Shown here in pieces: positions 34,101-43,206 of a stretch of 64,000 nucleotides of DNA. A program made the translations under genes and the position numbers. The stretch comes from Lewinellaceae bacterium. Its GTDB lineage: Bacteria > Bacteroidota > Bacteroidia > Chitinophagales > Saprospiraceae. The stretch is from contig JACJXW010000004.1 of assembly GCA_020636405.1 (NCBI GenBank), forward strand, positions 2,716,001 to 2,780,000. The letters run 5' to 3'. A model generated the notes under the pieces. That model saw nothing but the letters and a program-made list of their open reading frames with translations, ran no database searches and was not told where the DNA came from. The number at the start of each line of letters is the position of its first letter. Position 1 is the first letter of the stretch.

Positions 34101-35373
34101 TCGTTTTAGTTCTGTTCAATACCTCCATTGCTGCCGGGACAGCCTCGATCGCCTGGAGGCTCAGCAATGCTTCTATGGTAGACTCCGCACCGGAATTGTG
34201 GTTTACTTCTGCTGGCAAACCGATCCCGTCAAAGGTGCGCCCCGTTGCCGGGTCGTACATCGCCTGCCCAGCCGGGTTATTGCCTGAAAACCAGGTTGCC
34301 AGGCGCCCGGCGGTATGGGCGAACGTAGTGTCCCCGGTAATGGCATAAGCCTCCAAAGAAGCAAAAACCATAGGCCGTATGCCATAGGCGATCTGCGGAA
34401 ACTGGTGGTAGTCCCGCAGCACCAGGCTGTCGGCTTCCCGAGCTAGCTGGAATCCATGGATAAAACCCTGCTCCAGACAGTAGGGATAGAAATTTTGGAC
34501 TTCCTTTAGCCCTGCCGCTAGGAATGGCGGGTAGTCCAGGATGCGCCCGGCATAGAGCAAACCATAGGCCTGGTTGTTGCCCCAGGCGTGCCAGTAGTTC
34601 CGCCAGCTCAGAAAAGCCCCGTAGGGCGGGCGGCCGGCGTCTCCGAATTGCGTCTGAAGCAGCAGGTTTCCGAAGCGCAGCAAAAGCTGGCGCACCTTTC
34701 CTGAGGGGTGAATGCGGTAACAATTGGCCAGCCCTATCATGATCAGCCCTGCCTGGTCGGCGCCTAATTCTGCCAGGCATGCCGGTACAGATATGCCATT
34801 GAATACGGCTACTTCCGTATCTGAGGGACAGAAGGTTTCCAATCTGCTCGCCAACGTATCCAGAATGGGCTGGCTGCGGCTTTGCAGCGCGCTGAGTTCC
34901 TCGACCTGGAGGAGGTTCAGTTCCGATAAGGCCCAGAAAGCGCGCCACGTCCAAAAGTTGGGAACTGCCCGGCTGTTCTCATGAGTTTGATTGGGCTGCT
35001 TGTCCGGTAACATGAAGTTGTAGAAAAAGCCGTTCTCCGCCTGCATATAGAACAGGAATTCCGTCAGGGAGTGGATCTTCTCCAAAATCTCAGGGGAAGG
35101 GTGAGTGGTGTAACGCCGGCAGTAAAAAACCAGCGCCCGCGCCACATCGTCTACACAGGTGAACCCCTCGTCGCTATCGGCTACCAACTGGTAATCGGGG
35201 GCCTCACAGTAAATCCAGATGACCCCAAGGCGGGTGTCGCCCACCTGGAATTCCTCATAGAGGTGAGACAGATGAGCCAGGTTGATCAGGTCATTTGCCG
35301 GCCCATCATCCGGGGGGGATGAACAGGACAGGACTGCGAAGCAGGTTAAGACGGCCAATAGATTCCTTATCAT
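34081..35373 (-). CDS. Lipoprotein with (alpha/alpha)6-type glycosidase-like fold
   Basis: A 430-residue lipoprotein (LLAVLTCFAVLSCSSPP, Cys17). Landmarks are EGFTCVDDVARALVFYCRR, QAENGFFYNFM, WTWRAFWALSEL, WRNYWHAWGNNQAYGLL and LPAEVNHNSGAESTIEALLSL. They suggest repeated helical hairpins of the kind seen in six-hairpin glycosidases. I do not recognise a numbered GH family. It overlaps the GH130 gene upstream by four bases (ATGA) and the ATPase gene downstream, so it is firmly inside the ABC/GH130 operon and probably trims the same glycan in the periplasm. Confidence 0.75.
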   Translation of the reverse strand: MIRNLLAVLTCFAVLSCSSPPDDGPANDLINLAHLSHLYEEFQVGDTRLGVIWIYCEAPDYQLVADSDEGFTCVDDVARALVFYCRRYTTHPSPEILEKIHSLTEFLFYMQAENGFFYNFMLPDKQPNQTHENSRAVPNFWTWRAFWALSELNLLQVEELSALQSRSQPILDTLASRLETFCPSDTEVAVFNGISVPACLAELGADQAGLIMIGLANCYRIHPSGKVRQLLLRFGNLLLQTQFGDAGRPPYGAFLSWRNYWHAWGNNQAYGLLYAGRILDYPPFLAAGLKEVQNFYPYCLEQGFIHGFQLAREADSLVLRDYHQFPQIAYGIRPMVFASLEAYAITGDTTFAHTAGRLATWFSGNNPAGQAMYDPATGRTFDGIGLPAEVNHNSGAESTIEALLSLQAIEAVPAAMEVLNRTKTNDHGRD

Positions 35374-36803
35374 GGTTTGTTGTTTTGCAGTTCCAGCAGT
35401 ACCGATTCTGTTTTTGTGGTAGCGAAACCAATGGCGCTGTCCGACATGGCGTACGGGATGATCAGGTGCTCACCATGTTGGATCATCCCGCAGGTATACA
35501 AGACGTTGGGCACGTATCCCTCCCGTTCTTCCGCGTTGGGGCTGAGCAGGGGCTGCTCGAGGCTGGCCAGTACCTTTTCAGGCTGGTGTAAATCGAGCAG
35601 GGTAAAGCTCAGCACGTATTTGCGCATCGGGCCCACGGCGTGGGTGAGCAGCAGCCATCCTGCCGGTGTTTTTACGGGGCTGCCGCAGTTGCCCATCTGG
35701 AGGATCTCCCATCCCCGCTCCGGCCGCTGCAGCGGGTGGTATGCTTCCCAGAAATAAAGATTGTCGGAGAACATAATGGAGAGCTCGCGGCCGCCCTGGC
35801 GCCCGATCATGGCATATCGGCCATTGATCTTTTCCGGGAACAGCGCCATGCCTTTGTCCGAAGCGCCCTTTCCGTAGAACGGACGAATGCGGAAATTGCA
35901 AAAATCGGTGGTCTCGATAAGCTGAGGGCGGATGCTCCTGCCGTTATAGGCAGTGTAGGTGCCCAGGTATGCCGGCCCTCTTTCGTCCTCAAACTGGACA
36001 AAGCGGGCATCTTCCATGCCATTGGATTCGGCCGCGGATTGTGGAAAGAGTACCCGGCTTTCGAGTGGAATGCTGTCGGGGAAGGAGCAGTTGTAATTCG
36101 AGTCAAAGATGCTGCTTACCTGCGCTTTGTCGGATGTAAGGTTGAGGTGAAGTTTTTCTTCCAGGCGGTGGGCAACTGCCAGAGCCTGCTTTTCGGTGAA
36201 CTGTTCCGGCAGGCTGTTCCTAAACTGCTCGTTCATCTCCTCTCCACGGTCAAAACGATGCTTCACGAAGGGCAGGCTGAATGCCAGGCCCGATTGCTTT
36301 TTCCCGCTACTCAGCTTCGCTGGGGGCGGGCCCAGGGTGATCGTCCCGTCTGCATTCACCAGCCCTGTTCGGAAGGCTATGCTGGAGATGTGCCCCTCGC
36401 CGGTGGCCCTCATGCTGAGGATGAACCGCAAGCCCCCTTCTTCCAGCTCCTCCTGGTTGGGGTGTGGCACGATGGAAGGATTGAATAAAGCCGCTGCTTC
36501 AGTGCTGTATTCGTGGGTGAAATAGGCGCCGAGCAGTAGCTTTTTAGATAGAGAGGGCTCTTTCGGCACGTAGGCGGCCAGCCGGCCGTAGTGCTCCAGG
36601 AAGGCGGCTTCCAGGCCGAAATGACGGCTCTGGAATTCCGAAAAGATCCCTTCTAATTGTTTTTCGGCTGCTTCGGCAGAAAGCCCCAGCACGTACTGTA
36701 CAGGCGGTAAAAATCGCTCGGGCTTGCCGAAATCCAGAAATTTGAGGATCACCCTTTGGGGGTCGGCTTTGAGCCGGATATCTGTTCTTTGTATAGGTAT
36801 CAT
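35370..36803 (-). CDS. GH130 family enzyme, long N-terminal form
   Basis: A 477-residue protein without a signal peptide. An N-terminal helical extension (about 130 residues) precedes the GH130 propeller: HISSIAFRTG, NGMEDARFVQFEDERGPAYL, FPEKINGRYAMIGRQ, MGNCGSPVKTPAGWLLLTHA and VGPMRKY. This layout matches GH130 members that act on mannan or mannooligosaccharides, with an extension used for oligomerisation in studied cases. It sits between the permease genes and the lipoprotein, so its substrate likely enters through the ABC importer. Confidence 0.85.
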   Translation of the reverse strand: MIPIQRTDIRLKADPQRVILKFLDFGKPERFLPPVQYVLGLSAEAAEKQLEGIFSEFQSRHFGLEAAFLEHYGRLAAYVPKEPSLSKKLLLGAYFTHEYSTEAAALFNPSIVPHPNQEELEEGGLRFILSMRATGEGHISSIAFRTGLVNADGTITLGPPPAKLSSGKKQSGLAFSLPFVKHRFDRGEEMNEQFRNSLPEQFTEKQALAVAHRLEEKLHLNLTSDKAQVSSIFDSNYNCSFPDSIPLESRVLFPQSAAESNGMEDARFVQFEDERGPAYLGTYTAYNGRSIRPQLIETTDFCNFRIRPFYGKGASDKGMALFPEKINGRYAMIGRQGGRELSIMFSDNLYFWEAYHPLQRPERGWEILQMGNCGSPVKTPAGWLLLTHAVGPMRKYVLSFTLLDLHQPEKVLASLEQPLLSPNAEEREGYVPNVLYTCGMIQHGEHLIIPYAMSDSAIGFATTKTESVLLELQNNKP

Positions 36804-36809
36804 ATCTCG

Positions 36810-37628
36810 TCAGTTTTTCAGTCCGGTCGACGCCATACTTTGAATGAAATGCCGCTGGAAAATGGAATAGGCTATGATGATCGGCAGGGCGAGGAACACT
36901 GCCGAAGCAAGTTTGACGCCCAATTGGGCTTCCGCCCTGCCGCCGACGGCAAACAAGGTGACCAGTTGTGGCATGGTCATCCACTGTTCGTCCCGAATGA
37001 CGATGAGCGGCCAGAGCACATCGTTCCAGGAACTCATGAAAGTGATGATGCCGACGGTGATGATGGTGGGAAGCATATTGGGAAACAAGATCTGGAAGAT
37101 GATCCGCAGTTCGCCGCAGCCGTCCACCCGGGCAGCGTGGATGAGGTCGTCGGGGATGCTTTTGAAGGCTTGCCGGAAAAGCAGGATGGCAAAAGCATTG
37201 TTCAGCGCCGGGATAATGAGTGCCGCCAGGGTGTCTACCCACCGGAATTTTACCATGAGGATGTAATTCGGGATCAGGGTGATCTGGAAAGGAAGGGTCA
37301 TGGTGAAAATGATGACGAAGAACAGCAGGTTTCGTCCTCTAAAAGGCAGCTTGGCCAGCGCATAGCCGGTCATGCTACCGAAGACGATCACCCCCAGAGT
37401 AGACAGGCTAGCCACGATGGTGCTGTTGAGCAGCGATCGCCAGATGGGGATCTTGCTGATCATCAGCACATAGTTGTCCACGGTCAGCTGTCCGGGCAGG
37501 AAGGCCAATTCCCCGATCTGAGCTTCCGGCGTCAGGGAGGCCATGATCATCCAGTAGAAGGGGTACAGAAAGGAAAGGGCGGCGCCGGTGAGGAGGATAA
37601 ATAATATGGCCTTGTATGGTTTCATCAT
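36810..37628 (-). CDS. ABC sugar importer permease (MalG type)
   Basis: The ATG at 37628 gives 272 residues (MMKPYKAILFILL) and leaves 7 bases after the malF-type gene; a start at 37676 would overlap that gene. Six membrane segments are visible, with the binding-protein-dependent transport motif (EAA-like) in DLIHAARVDGCGELRIIFQI then LFPNMLP. The first extracytoplasmic loop carries the usual segment before LTVDNYVLMISKIPIWRSLLNSTIVAS. It is the second half of the membrane channel. Confidence 0.93.
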   Translation of the reverse strand: MMKPYKAILFILLTGAALSFLYPFYWMIMASLTPEAQIGELAFLPGQLTVDNYVLMISKIPIWRSLLNSTIVASLSTLGVIVFGSMTGYALAKLPFRGRNLLFFVIIFTMTLPFQITLIPNYILMVKFRWVDTLAALIIPALNNAFAILLFRQAFKSIPDDLIHAARVDGCGELRIIFQILFPNMLPTIITVGIITFMSSWNDVLWPLIVIRDEQWMTMPQLVTLFAVGGRAEAQLGVKLASAVFLALPIIIAYSIFQRHFIQSMASTGLKN

Positions 37629-37635
37629 TGACGTA

Positions 37636-38544
37636 TTATTCCTTTTCTTCAATGGTGTATTTTTGTACGGCCACAACCACCATGATCAGCAGGGCGAAAA
37701 ACAGCCCCAGCGTCGTCGAATAACCCATGTGGTAATAACCGAATGCCTGCTTGTATATATAGAGCATAGCGGACAGCGTTGTATTCAGGGGCCCGCCGTC
37801 GGTCATGATATAAGGCTCGATGAACAGGCTGAAGCCGCCGATGGTCGAAAGGATGACCACCATGAAAAAAGTGGGGTTGATGGCGGGCAGGGTAATGTAT
37901 CGGAACTGCTGCCAGGCGTTGGCGCCATCCACCTCCGCAGCTTCGTAATAACTCTTCGGCACAGATTGCAGGCCAACCAGGAACAAAATGACGTACAGGC
38001 CCACATTTTTCCAGGTAGCCATGATGGCGATGGAGGCCATCGATAATTTCGGGTTCGACAGCCACTCCACCCGGGCGAGCCCTATGCCGGATAACAGGCG
38101 GTTGAGCAACCCGGTTTCCAGTCCGAAAAGCTGCTGCCAAAGTATGGTGACCACTACTCCTGAAATGACAACTGGCATAAAGAAGGTGGCCCGGAAGAAA
38201 CCCCGCATCAGTATCTTTTCGTTCAGAAAATAGGCCAGGGCCAGAGCCACCACGATCTGAAGCGGAATGTGAATGAGCAGGAATCGCCCCGTGTTTAGTA
38301 TGGCCTTCCAGAACAACCGGTCCTGAAAAAGATGCCGGAAATTGTCCAGTCCGATGTATTCCATCGGAGCAATGATGTTCCACTTATGAAAGGTCAGAAG
38401 GATGGAAAAAGCTACAGGAAAAAGGACAAAAAGGCACAGGTGTATCAGGTAGGGCGATACGATGACATAGGGCAGCAGCTTGTTTCGAAGCTGTTGGTAT
38501 TTAGGTGGTTGAGTTGACATTGGTGTAGTGTTCAATTTTTTCAT
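37636..38544 (-). CDS. ABC sugar importer permease (MalF/UgpA type)
   Basis: A 302-residue protein with six membrane segments (first at LLPYVIVSPYLIHLCLFVLF) and the permease EAA motif SYYEAAEVDGANAWQQFRYI then TLPAINP. It pairs with the MalG-type protein encoded next. It belongs to the UgpA/MalF group without the large periplasmic loop of enteric MalF. The 70 bases before it contain a short AAAATCG tandem repeat. Confidence 0.93.
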   Translation of the reverse strand: MKKLNTTPMSTQPPKYQQLRNKLLPYVIVSPYLIHLCLFVLFPVAFSILLTFHKWNIIAPMEYIGLDNFRHLFQDRLFWKAILNTGRFLLIHIPLQIVVALALAYFLNEKILMRGFFRATFFMPVVISGVVVTILWQQLFGLETGLLNRLLSGIGLARVEWLSNPKLSMASIAIMATWKNVGLYVILFLVGLQSVPKSYYEAAEVDGANAWQQFRYITLPAINPTFFMVVILSTIGGFSLFIEPYIMTDGGPLNTTLSAMLYIYKQAFGYYHMGYSTTLGLFFALLIMVVVAVQKYTIEEKE

Positions 38545-38614
38545 GTATGATGGCCGATGTTTCCCAACAGCAGCCTTATTCTGGACTACTACATCGAAAA
38601 TCGAAAATCGAAAA

Positions 38615-39952
38615 TCAAAAATCCGGCCCTTCCCTTACCCGCAGCAGCACATTCACGGCCTTTTCCGCATCGGCAATGGCCTCTTCCGGGCTTTTCATCT
38701 GGTATATTACGCAGGCTTCATACTCCTGGGAGAGGATGTCAAATACCTCCACCAGCACCTCGCAGATATCGGCGCCTTTGACAAACCTGGCCTGTTCGGC
38801 GAATACCTGTAGCCGGGGGTTTTGGGCAAAAAACTCCCGGAAGCGGGGCAGGGTATCCATATTCTGGCGCCGGGGCAATTGGTTCGTATGCTGCAGGAAC
38901 TGCAGGTCCCCCTCTTCGCTAACCATGATCTTTATAAATTCGAGAGCCAGCTGAGGGTTCTGGCAGGTATTAAAGATAACGATACTTTTGGGGTCGCAGT
39001 AAGTATATACCGGGCCCTCATGGCCGTCGGGCACAGGTATGGGAGCAAAGGCGTAATCGAAGTCCTTTCGTTTGTACTTTTCCAGGTACTCGATCTCCCA
39101 GGGCCCCGTCCATTTGGAGGCATATTTTTCGGCGATGAACAGATCCTGGCCGGCAGCTTCGACTTGTCTGGAGAAATAGTTCTCCCGATAGAGCTCCTGT
39201 AGGAAGCGGAAAGCCCCGATGGCATATTGATTGTTAAAGTTCGCCCGCCCGTCCTTGATCAGGGGCATGCCGCCCGAAGCAGCCAGATACAAAGGGTAAA
39301 AATTGAACAGGCGCTGATACCAGGCCAGTTTGACGGAAGTATTGCCGAACCATTGGTCGACATAGCCGTCGCCATCGGTATCCTTTTGAAATCGTCTGGC
39401 CGCTTCCAGATAAGTGGAGTAAGTCGGAGGAAAGCCGCCCATGTTTAAGGCTTCGATGATCCGCTTATTATAAATGGACAGGATGGGGTTGATCTTCCAG
39501 GGCACCTGGTAGATGTGCCCGTCACTGGAGGTGATCTCCCGGATGGTGGCCGAATCGCAACGCTGTTGAATAAATTCCATAAATCCGTCAAGGGTATCAA
39601 GGGGCACAAGAATACCGGACCTGCTGTAGAATTCCACTAATCCCTGCCAGATATTGGAGTAGATGTCGGGCGTGGTCTTTGCCACTACTGCCGCCAGGAT
39701 GATCTCCTCGCTCGACTGCCCTTCAGGCACCGGCTGGTATTTTACCGGGTTTTCCGGATGTTTGCTGTTCCATTCTTCTACCGTCCATTGGGAAAACCGA
39801 ATCTCGCCGCCGTTATTGGATGACCAGTATTGGAGGGCGAAATCCCGCCGGCTGTCGGCATCTTTATGGCAAGAGGGGAGGGCCAAAGCAAAAGGTAGCA
39901 GGAATAATAAGGCCCGGTTTGTAGCTTGTTTCCGGTAATGAACTACATTCAT
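38615..39952 (-). CDS. ABC sugar-binding lipoprotein (family 1 solute-binding protein)
   Basis: A 445-residue lipoprotein (LLPFALALPSCHKD, Cys28). It has the family 1 binding-protein layout: YWSSNNGGEIRFSQWTVEEW, VAKTTPDIYSNIWQG, IYQVPWKINPILSIYNKRII, AIGAFRFLQEL and FIAEKYASKWTGPWEIEYL. Such proteins bind oligosaccharides in the periplasm and deliver them to MalFG-type permeases. It is the first complete gene of the operon running down to the ATPase at 33000. Binding-protein-dependent sugar importers are not common in Bacteroidota. Confidence 0.93.
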   Translation of the reverse strand: MNVVHYRKQATNRALLFLLPFALALPSCHKDADSRRDFALQYWSSNNGGEIRFSQWTVEEWNSKHPENPVKYQPVPEGQSSEEIILAAVVAKTTPDIYSNIWQGLVEFYSRSGILVPLDTLDGFMEFIQQRCDSATIREITSSDGHIYQVPWKINPILSIYNKRIIEALNMGGFPPTYSTYLEAARRFQKDTDGDGYVDQWFGNTSVKLAWYQRLFNFYPLYLAASGGMPLIKDGRANFNNQYAIGAFRFLQELYRENYFSRQVEAAGQDLFIAEKYASKWTGPWEIEYLEKYKRKDFDYAFAPIPVPDGHEGPVYTYCDPKSIVIFNTCQNPQLALEFIKIMVSEEGDLQFLQHTNQLPRRQNMDTLPRFREFFAQNPRLQVFAEQARFVKGADICEVLVEVFDILSQEYEACVIYQMKSPEEAIADAEKAVNVLLRVREGPDF

Positions 39953-39961
39953 AAGGGTAAT

Positions 39962-40195
39962 TTATGAGGTCAATGCCCTTGCCGACTCCATCGCCCGGGC
40001 CGCCACCTCCAGGCTCTCCAAGCCAGTTTCAAGAGGGGCCGTCAGCTTGTGGCCGGGATCTTCGATCTTACGGAGGACATCGAGCAAGGAATCCTGAACG
40101 CAACGGGCGTATATCTCCTGTTTGCTGCTATGCAGGTTGAACTGGCCGGTAACCAACTCGGTTACTTCATAATGGGCTCCTCCGGAAAGTTTTAT
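39962..40195 (-). pseudogene. C-terminal fragment of a Gfo/Idh/MocA-type dehydrogenase
   Basis: The frame from just after a TGA at 40196-40198 reads GGAHYEVTELVTGQFNLHSS and ends TAPLETGLESLEVAARAMES then ARALTS. The latter resembles the last helix of Gfo/Idh/MocA oxidoreductases (a P-L-x-x-xLESLEVA-x-xA pattern). Nothing of the Rossmann domain is found upstream, so it is a decayed remnant directly ahead of the ABC operon. The similarity is moderate. The interval 40199-40406 holds no gene. Confidence 0.45.
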
Positions 40196-40406
40196 TCATC
40201 AATAACTGTTTTTCTTTTGGCCGGCTGATCGGCTCTTGCTAAAATCGGGCATTCAGCAGCCAAAGGATAATACTTTCCTGCGAGATTTTGATACTTATGA
40301 TTATAAATAACGGCTTTTGCATTCGTACGAGTGCAGAGACGCCCCCTCCATCTTAGTAGAGGATTGGTTATCTTTGATCTTTTATTGAATCAACGACACT
40401 CGGCCT

Positions 40407-41579
40407 ATGCACCCGATCAGCCTAAAGGACGCCCGCGCCCTGGCCGTCCACAGCCAGGGGCTCAATTCCTCCCTATCTTTTACCGGTAAGGAAGGCGCCC
40501 TGCAAGCCCTGGAACAGATCGGCTATGCCCAGATCGATACCCTTTCGGTCGTGAACCGGGCCCACCACCACGTTCTCTGGAGCCGGGTAAAGGGTTACCA
40601 GCCCCATCATTTGCACGAGCTGGTGGTAGAAAAAAACGCATTCGAATACTGGGCCCACGCTGCTGCCTACCTGCCTATGCGGGACTACCGCTTTACTATT
40701 CCCCGGCAGGAAGAAGTGAAGGCCAGCGACGGCATGTGGCATCACCGCAACCCCGGGCTGATCCGTTATGCCCTGGATAGAATAAGGGCAGAAGGCCCGC
40801 TGATGTCGCGGGATTTTGCAAAAGGGGATGGGCGGCTTTATTTCGGGAATAACAAGGAAGGTTGGTCGGCCTCGGCCATTAGCCATAGCCTCTTCCAACT
40901 ATTCATGGAAGGGGAACTTATGGTGGTGGGCCGCAAAGGCTTTCAGAAGATCTATGACCTGACGGAACGGGCCCTTCCCCCCGGCGTCGATCTCCGGCAT
41001 CCCAGCCGGGAGGAATACATCCGCCACCTGATCGAACGGGATATCCGCGCTCATGGCGTGCTGAAAGCCACCGAGATCGGTTATCTCATAAAAAACTCCT
41101 CCGCGGACATCAGCCGGCTGCTCACCCAGATGGCGGAAGCCGGTGAGCTCCTTCCACTGGCCGTAGAAGGGCAGAGCGCGCCTTATTATGCCTTCCCCTC
41201 TGCGCTGGAGGCCTTGGAAACCCTCTCCCGCGAACGCCGTATCCGCATCCTTTCGCCATTCGACAACCTCATCATCCAGCGCAAACGCCTGGAGGAACTC
41301 TTTGGGTTCCCCTACACCCTGGAGTGCTATGTGCCCAAAGAAAAGCGCAAAGTGGGGTATTTCAGCCTGCCCCTGTTGCGGGGTACGGATTTCGTCGGAC
41401 AGGCCGACCTCAAGGCCGAACGTAAAACCAAAGTGCTCTGGATCAAAAACCTGGTGTGGGAAGATGGAAAAGCAGAACAGGAACACCTCTGGAAGGGCCT
41501 GGCCCAAAGCCTGAAGGCGTTTGCCGCCTTCAACCATTGCGAACGCATCGATTCGGAGATACCCCTGCCAGGTTTCTGA
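40407..41579 (+). CDS. YcaQ-like winged-helix DNA glycosylase family protein
   Basis: A 390-residue protein of the HTH_42/YcaQ family: LEQIGYAQIDTLSVVNRAHH then HVLWSRVKGY near the start, FEYWAHAAAYLPMRDYRF in the middle, and LSPFDNLIIQRKRLEELFGF near the C-terminus. Studied members (E. coli YcaQ, Streptomyces AlkZ) are DNA glycosylases that unhook interstrand crosslinks, using a QxD/QxQ catalytic motif. Here the QID of the AQIDTLSVV segment fits. It stands alone and is convergent with the next gene. Confidence 0.9.
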   Translation: MHPISLKDARALAVHSQGLNSSLSFTGKEGALQALEQIGYAQIDTLSVVNRAHHHVLWSRVKGYQPHHLHELVVEKNAFEYWAHAAAYLPMRDYRFTIPRQEEVKASDGMWHHRNPGLIRYALDRIRAEGPLMSRDFAKGDGRLYFGNNKEGWSASAISHSLFQLFMEGELMVVGRKGFQKIYDLTERALPPGVDLRHPSREEYIRHLIERDIRAHGVLKATEIGYLIKNSSADISRLLTQMAEAGELLPLAVEGQSAPYYAFPSALEALETLSRERRIRILSPFDNLIIQRKRLEELFGFPYTLECYVPKEKRKVGYFSLPLLRGTDFVGQADLKAERKTKVLWIKNLVWEDGKAEQEHLWKGLAQSLKAFAAFNHCERIDSEIPLPGF

Positions 41580-41597
41580 TATTGTTCCGGCAATGCT

Positions 41598-43127
41598 CTA
41601 ATGGAGCTGGTTCCGCAACACCACAAAAGGGATCCCGTTTTGTACCCATCGGCCCACCTCTCCGTTATCCGGTATCACCTCAAAGGCAAGGCTGCCCAGA
41701 ACGATATCTTCATCGCCGTCCTGGTCAATATCCCCGGCGTCGAGCACCATCCAGCGGCCAAGGCCGGCCTGAGGGAAGGTGTACGGCCGGTAATGGCCTT
41801 TTCCGTCATTTTCGAGCAGGACAAAGCTTTCATTGGGTTGGTTTTTAAAGTTCGGGAAAAATGAAACTAAAGCAATGTCCAGGTCTCCATCCTGGTCAAA
41901 GTCGCGGGGTATAGCGCCATAGGCGCCATGGAGCGGGTAGAAGAATTTTTCCTTGAACTGCATTTTTCCGTCGTTTTGGAAAATGCGGACGCCGTGGTAG
42001 GGTTTGAGGATGGGGGGGTAATCGGCGTTGTCCCCGCAAGTATATATGATATCGGGGTGGCCGTCGGCGTTGTAGTCGAACAGGGAAAAAGAACTGGAGC
42101 CGTAGGAAGGGGGGAATTGGAGCAGCCGTTGCTCGCGAAACCTGTTTTGTCCTTCGTTCCAGTAGAGGAAAAAGCCTTCGTCGCCCTGCCCGAAGAGGGC
42201 CAGGATGTCCGGGCGGCCATCCTGATTAAAGTCCCGGATCTCGGTGCGGATAGCGCCGGGACGGTTGCGCAGCAGGTGTTTTTCGTACCCTCCCCCATCG
42301 AGTTGTTGCCACCAGGACAGGCCACCGGACCACTTGGCGAATTCGCAGACGACGATATCTTCCCGCTGGTCGCCATTGAGGTCGGAAAAAGCGCTATGTA
42401 CCGGGCGCTGCAGATTTTCCAGAAGAAAGGCTGGCGGCCGCCCTCCGGTTTTGGGTAACTGCAAGATGAAGCCGGAGGGTGCGTCAGTAGGAGAAAAAGA
42501 GCCCATAACGGTTAACCGCAGATCGTGGTTGGTTTCGTCCAAAGACACGGCGCCTTCCCGTACTTTGGCGGTTTGTTGCAGGGCCAGCCCGGCGTTGAAC
42601 CGGTACAGGCTGCGGCTGTTCGCATCGCCGATATACAGTCCGTTTTCCGTACATTTTACCAAAGTAGTGCTGGGAGGAGAAAGCTGGTAATCCGGAAATT
42701 CGGCTTTGAAGAGGCTGAGGCCCTGCCGGATGGTATCGGCCTGGGGTAAAATAAGGGCCGAAGGAGCCTGGCTGAGATAGAAAGCCTGGATCTTTTGCCA
42801 GGCAATAGTGTCCAGCAGCGGCTTTTCCGGGAAGGTGTTAGCGGCGAGAACGGCTTGTCCGCCCGCACCGGCTTCAAGAAGTGCGGCCCGGGTTTGTTCA
42901 TTGGGGTAGATGCCCAGCATATAGGCCATTCGAGGCAGTACGTGCTCCTTCCAGGTAGCGCGGGGCAGCAGGCCGGGCGCCGGAAACTGGTGGCAGGTTC
43001 CGCAATAGATCTTCGCCAGGGTTTCACCATCAGGGCGGGCGGCCAGGCCGGTTTCGGGCAGAGGCTGGCAGTACAACAACAGTAAAGGACAGAGTAAAAT
43101 GAGGGCGGCCTTCATTTTGTGCGTCAT
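41598..43127 (-). CDS. Lipoprotein with cytochrome c motif and FG-GAP repeats
   Basis: The ATG at 43127 (MTHKMKAAL) or 43115 gives a lipoprotein leader (ILLCPLLLLYCQPLP). A start at 43151 would overlap the divergent gene more. A single haem-binding CGTCH (IYCGTCHQFPAPG) follows, then a helical cytochrome-like part, and from about residue 220 several FG-GAP/VCBS-type repeats with calcium loops (DLNGDQRED, DFNQDGRPD, DYNADGHPD, DFDQDGDLD, DIDQDGDED). These build a propeller. It probably is an exported c-type cytochrome whose propeller binds a partner or substrate; the reaction is unknown. Confidence 0.82.
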   Translation of the reverse strand: MTHKMKAALILLCPLLLLYCQPLPETGLAARPDGETLAKIYCGTCHQFPAPGLLPRATWKEHVLPRMAYMLGIYPNEQTRAALLEAGAGGQAVLAANTFPEKPLLDTIAWQKIQAFYLSQAPSALILPQADTIRQGLSLFKAEFPDYQLSPPSTTLVKCTENGLYIGDANSRSLYRFNAGLALQQTAKVREGAVSLDETNHDLRLTVMGSFSPTDAPSGFILQLPKTGGRPPAFLLENLQRPVHSAFSDLNGDQREDIVVCEFAKWSGGLSWWQQLDGGGYEKHLLRNRPGAIRTEIRDFNQDGRPDILALFGQGDEGFFLYWNEGQNRFREQRLLQFPPSYGSSSFSLFDYNADGHPDIIYTCGDNADYPPILKPYHGVRIFQNDGKMQFKEKFFYPLHGAYGAIPRDFDQDGDLDIALVSFFPNFKNQPNESFVLLENDGKGHYRPYTFPQAGLGRWMVLDAGDIDQDGDEDIVLGSLAFEVIPDNGEVGRWVQNGIPFVVLRNQLH

Positions 43128-43206
43128 GGAGAATGGATATTTTTGCGGCAAAAGTAGGTTTCCAATGTTAAGTGATTATGAAATCCGGGAGCGCCCGGCT
43201 TTTGGG

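Noticed and set aside
40199..40406. tRNA or small RNA in the gap before the YcaQ-like gene
   Set aside because: No cloverleaf-compatible arms or CCA-type end could be traced by eye.
43099..43206. N-terminal extension of the unknown envelope protein
   Set aside because: The extension would overlap the divergent cytochrome gene start, and a normal signal peptide begins at 43207 or 43240.
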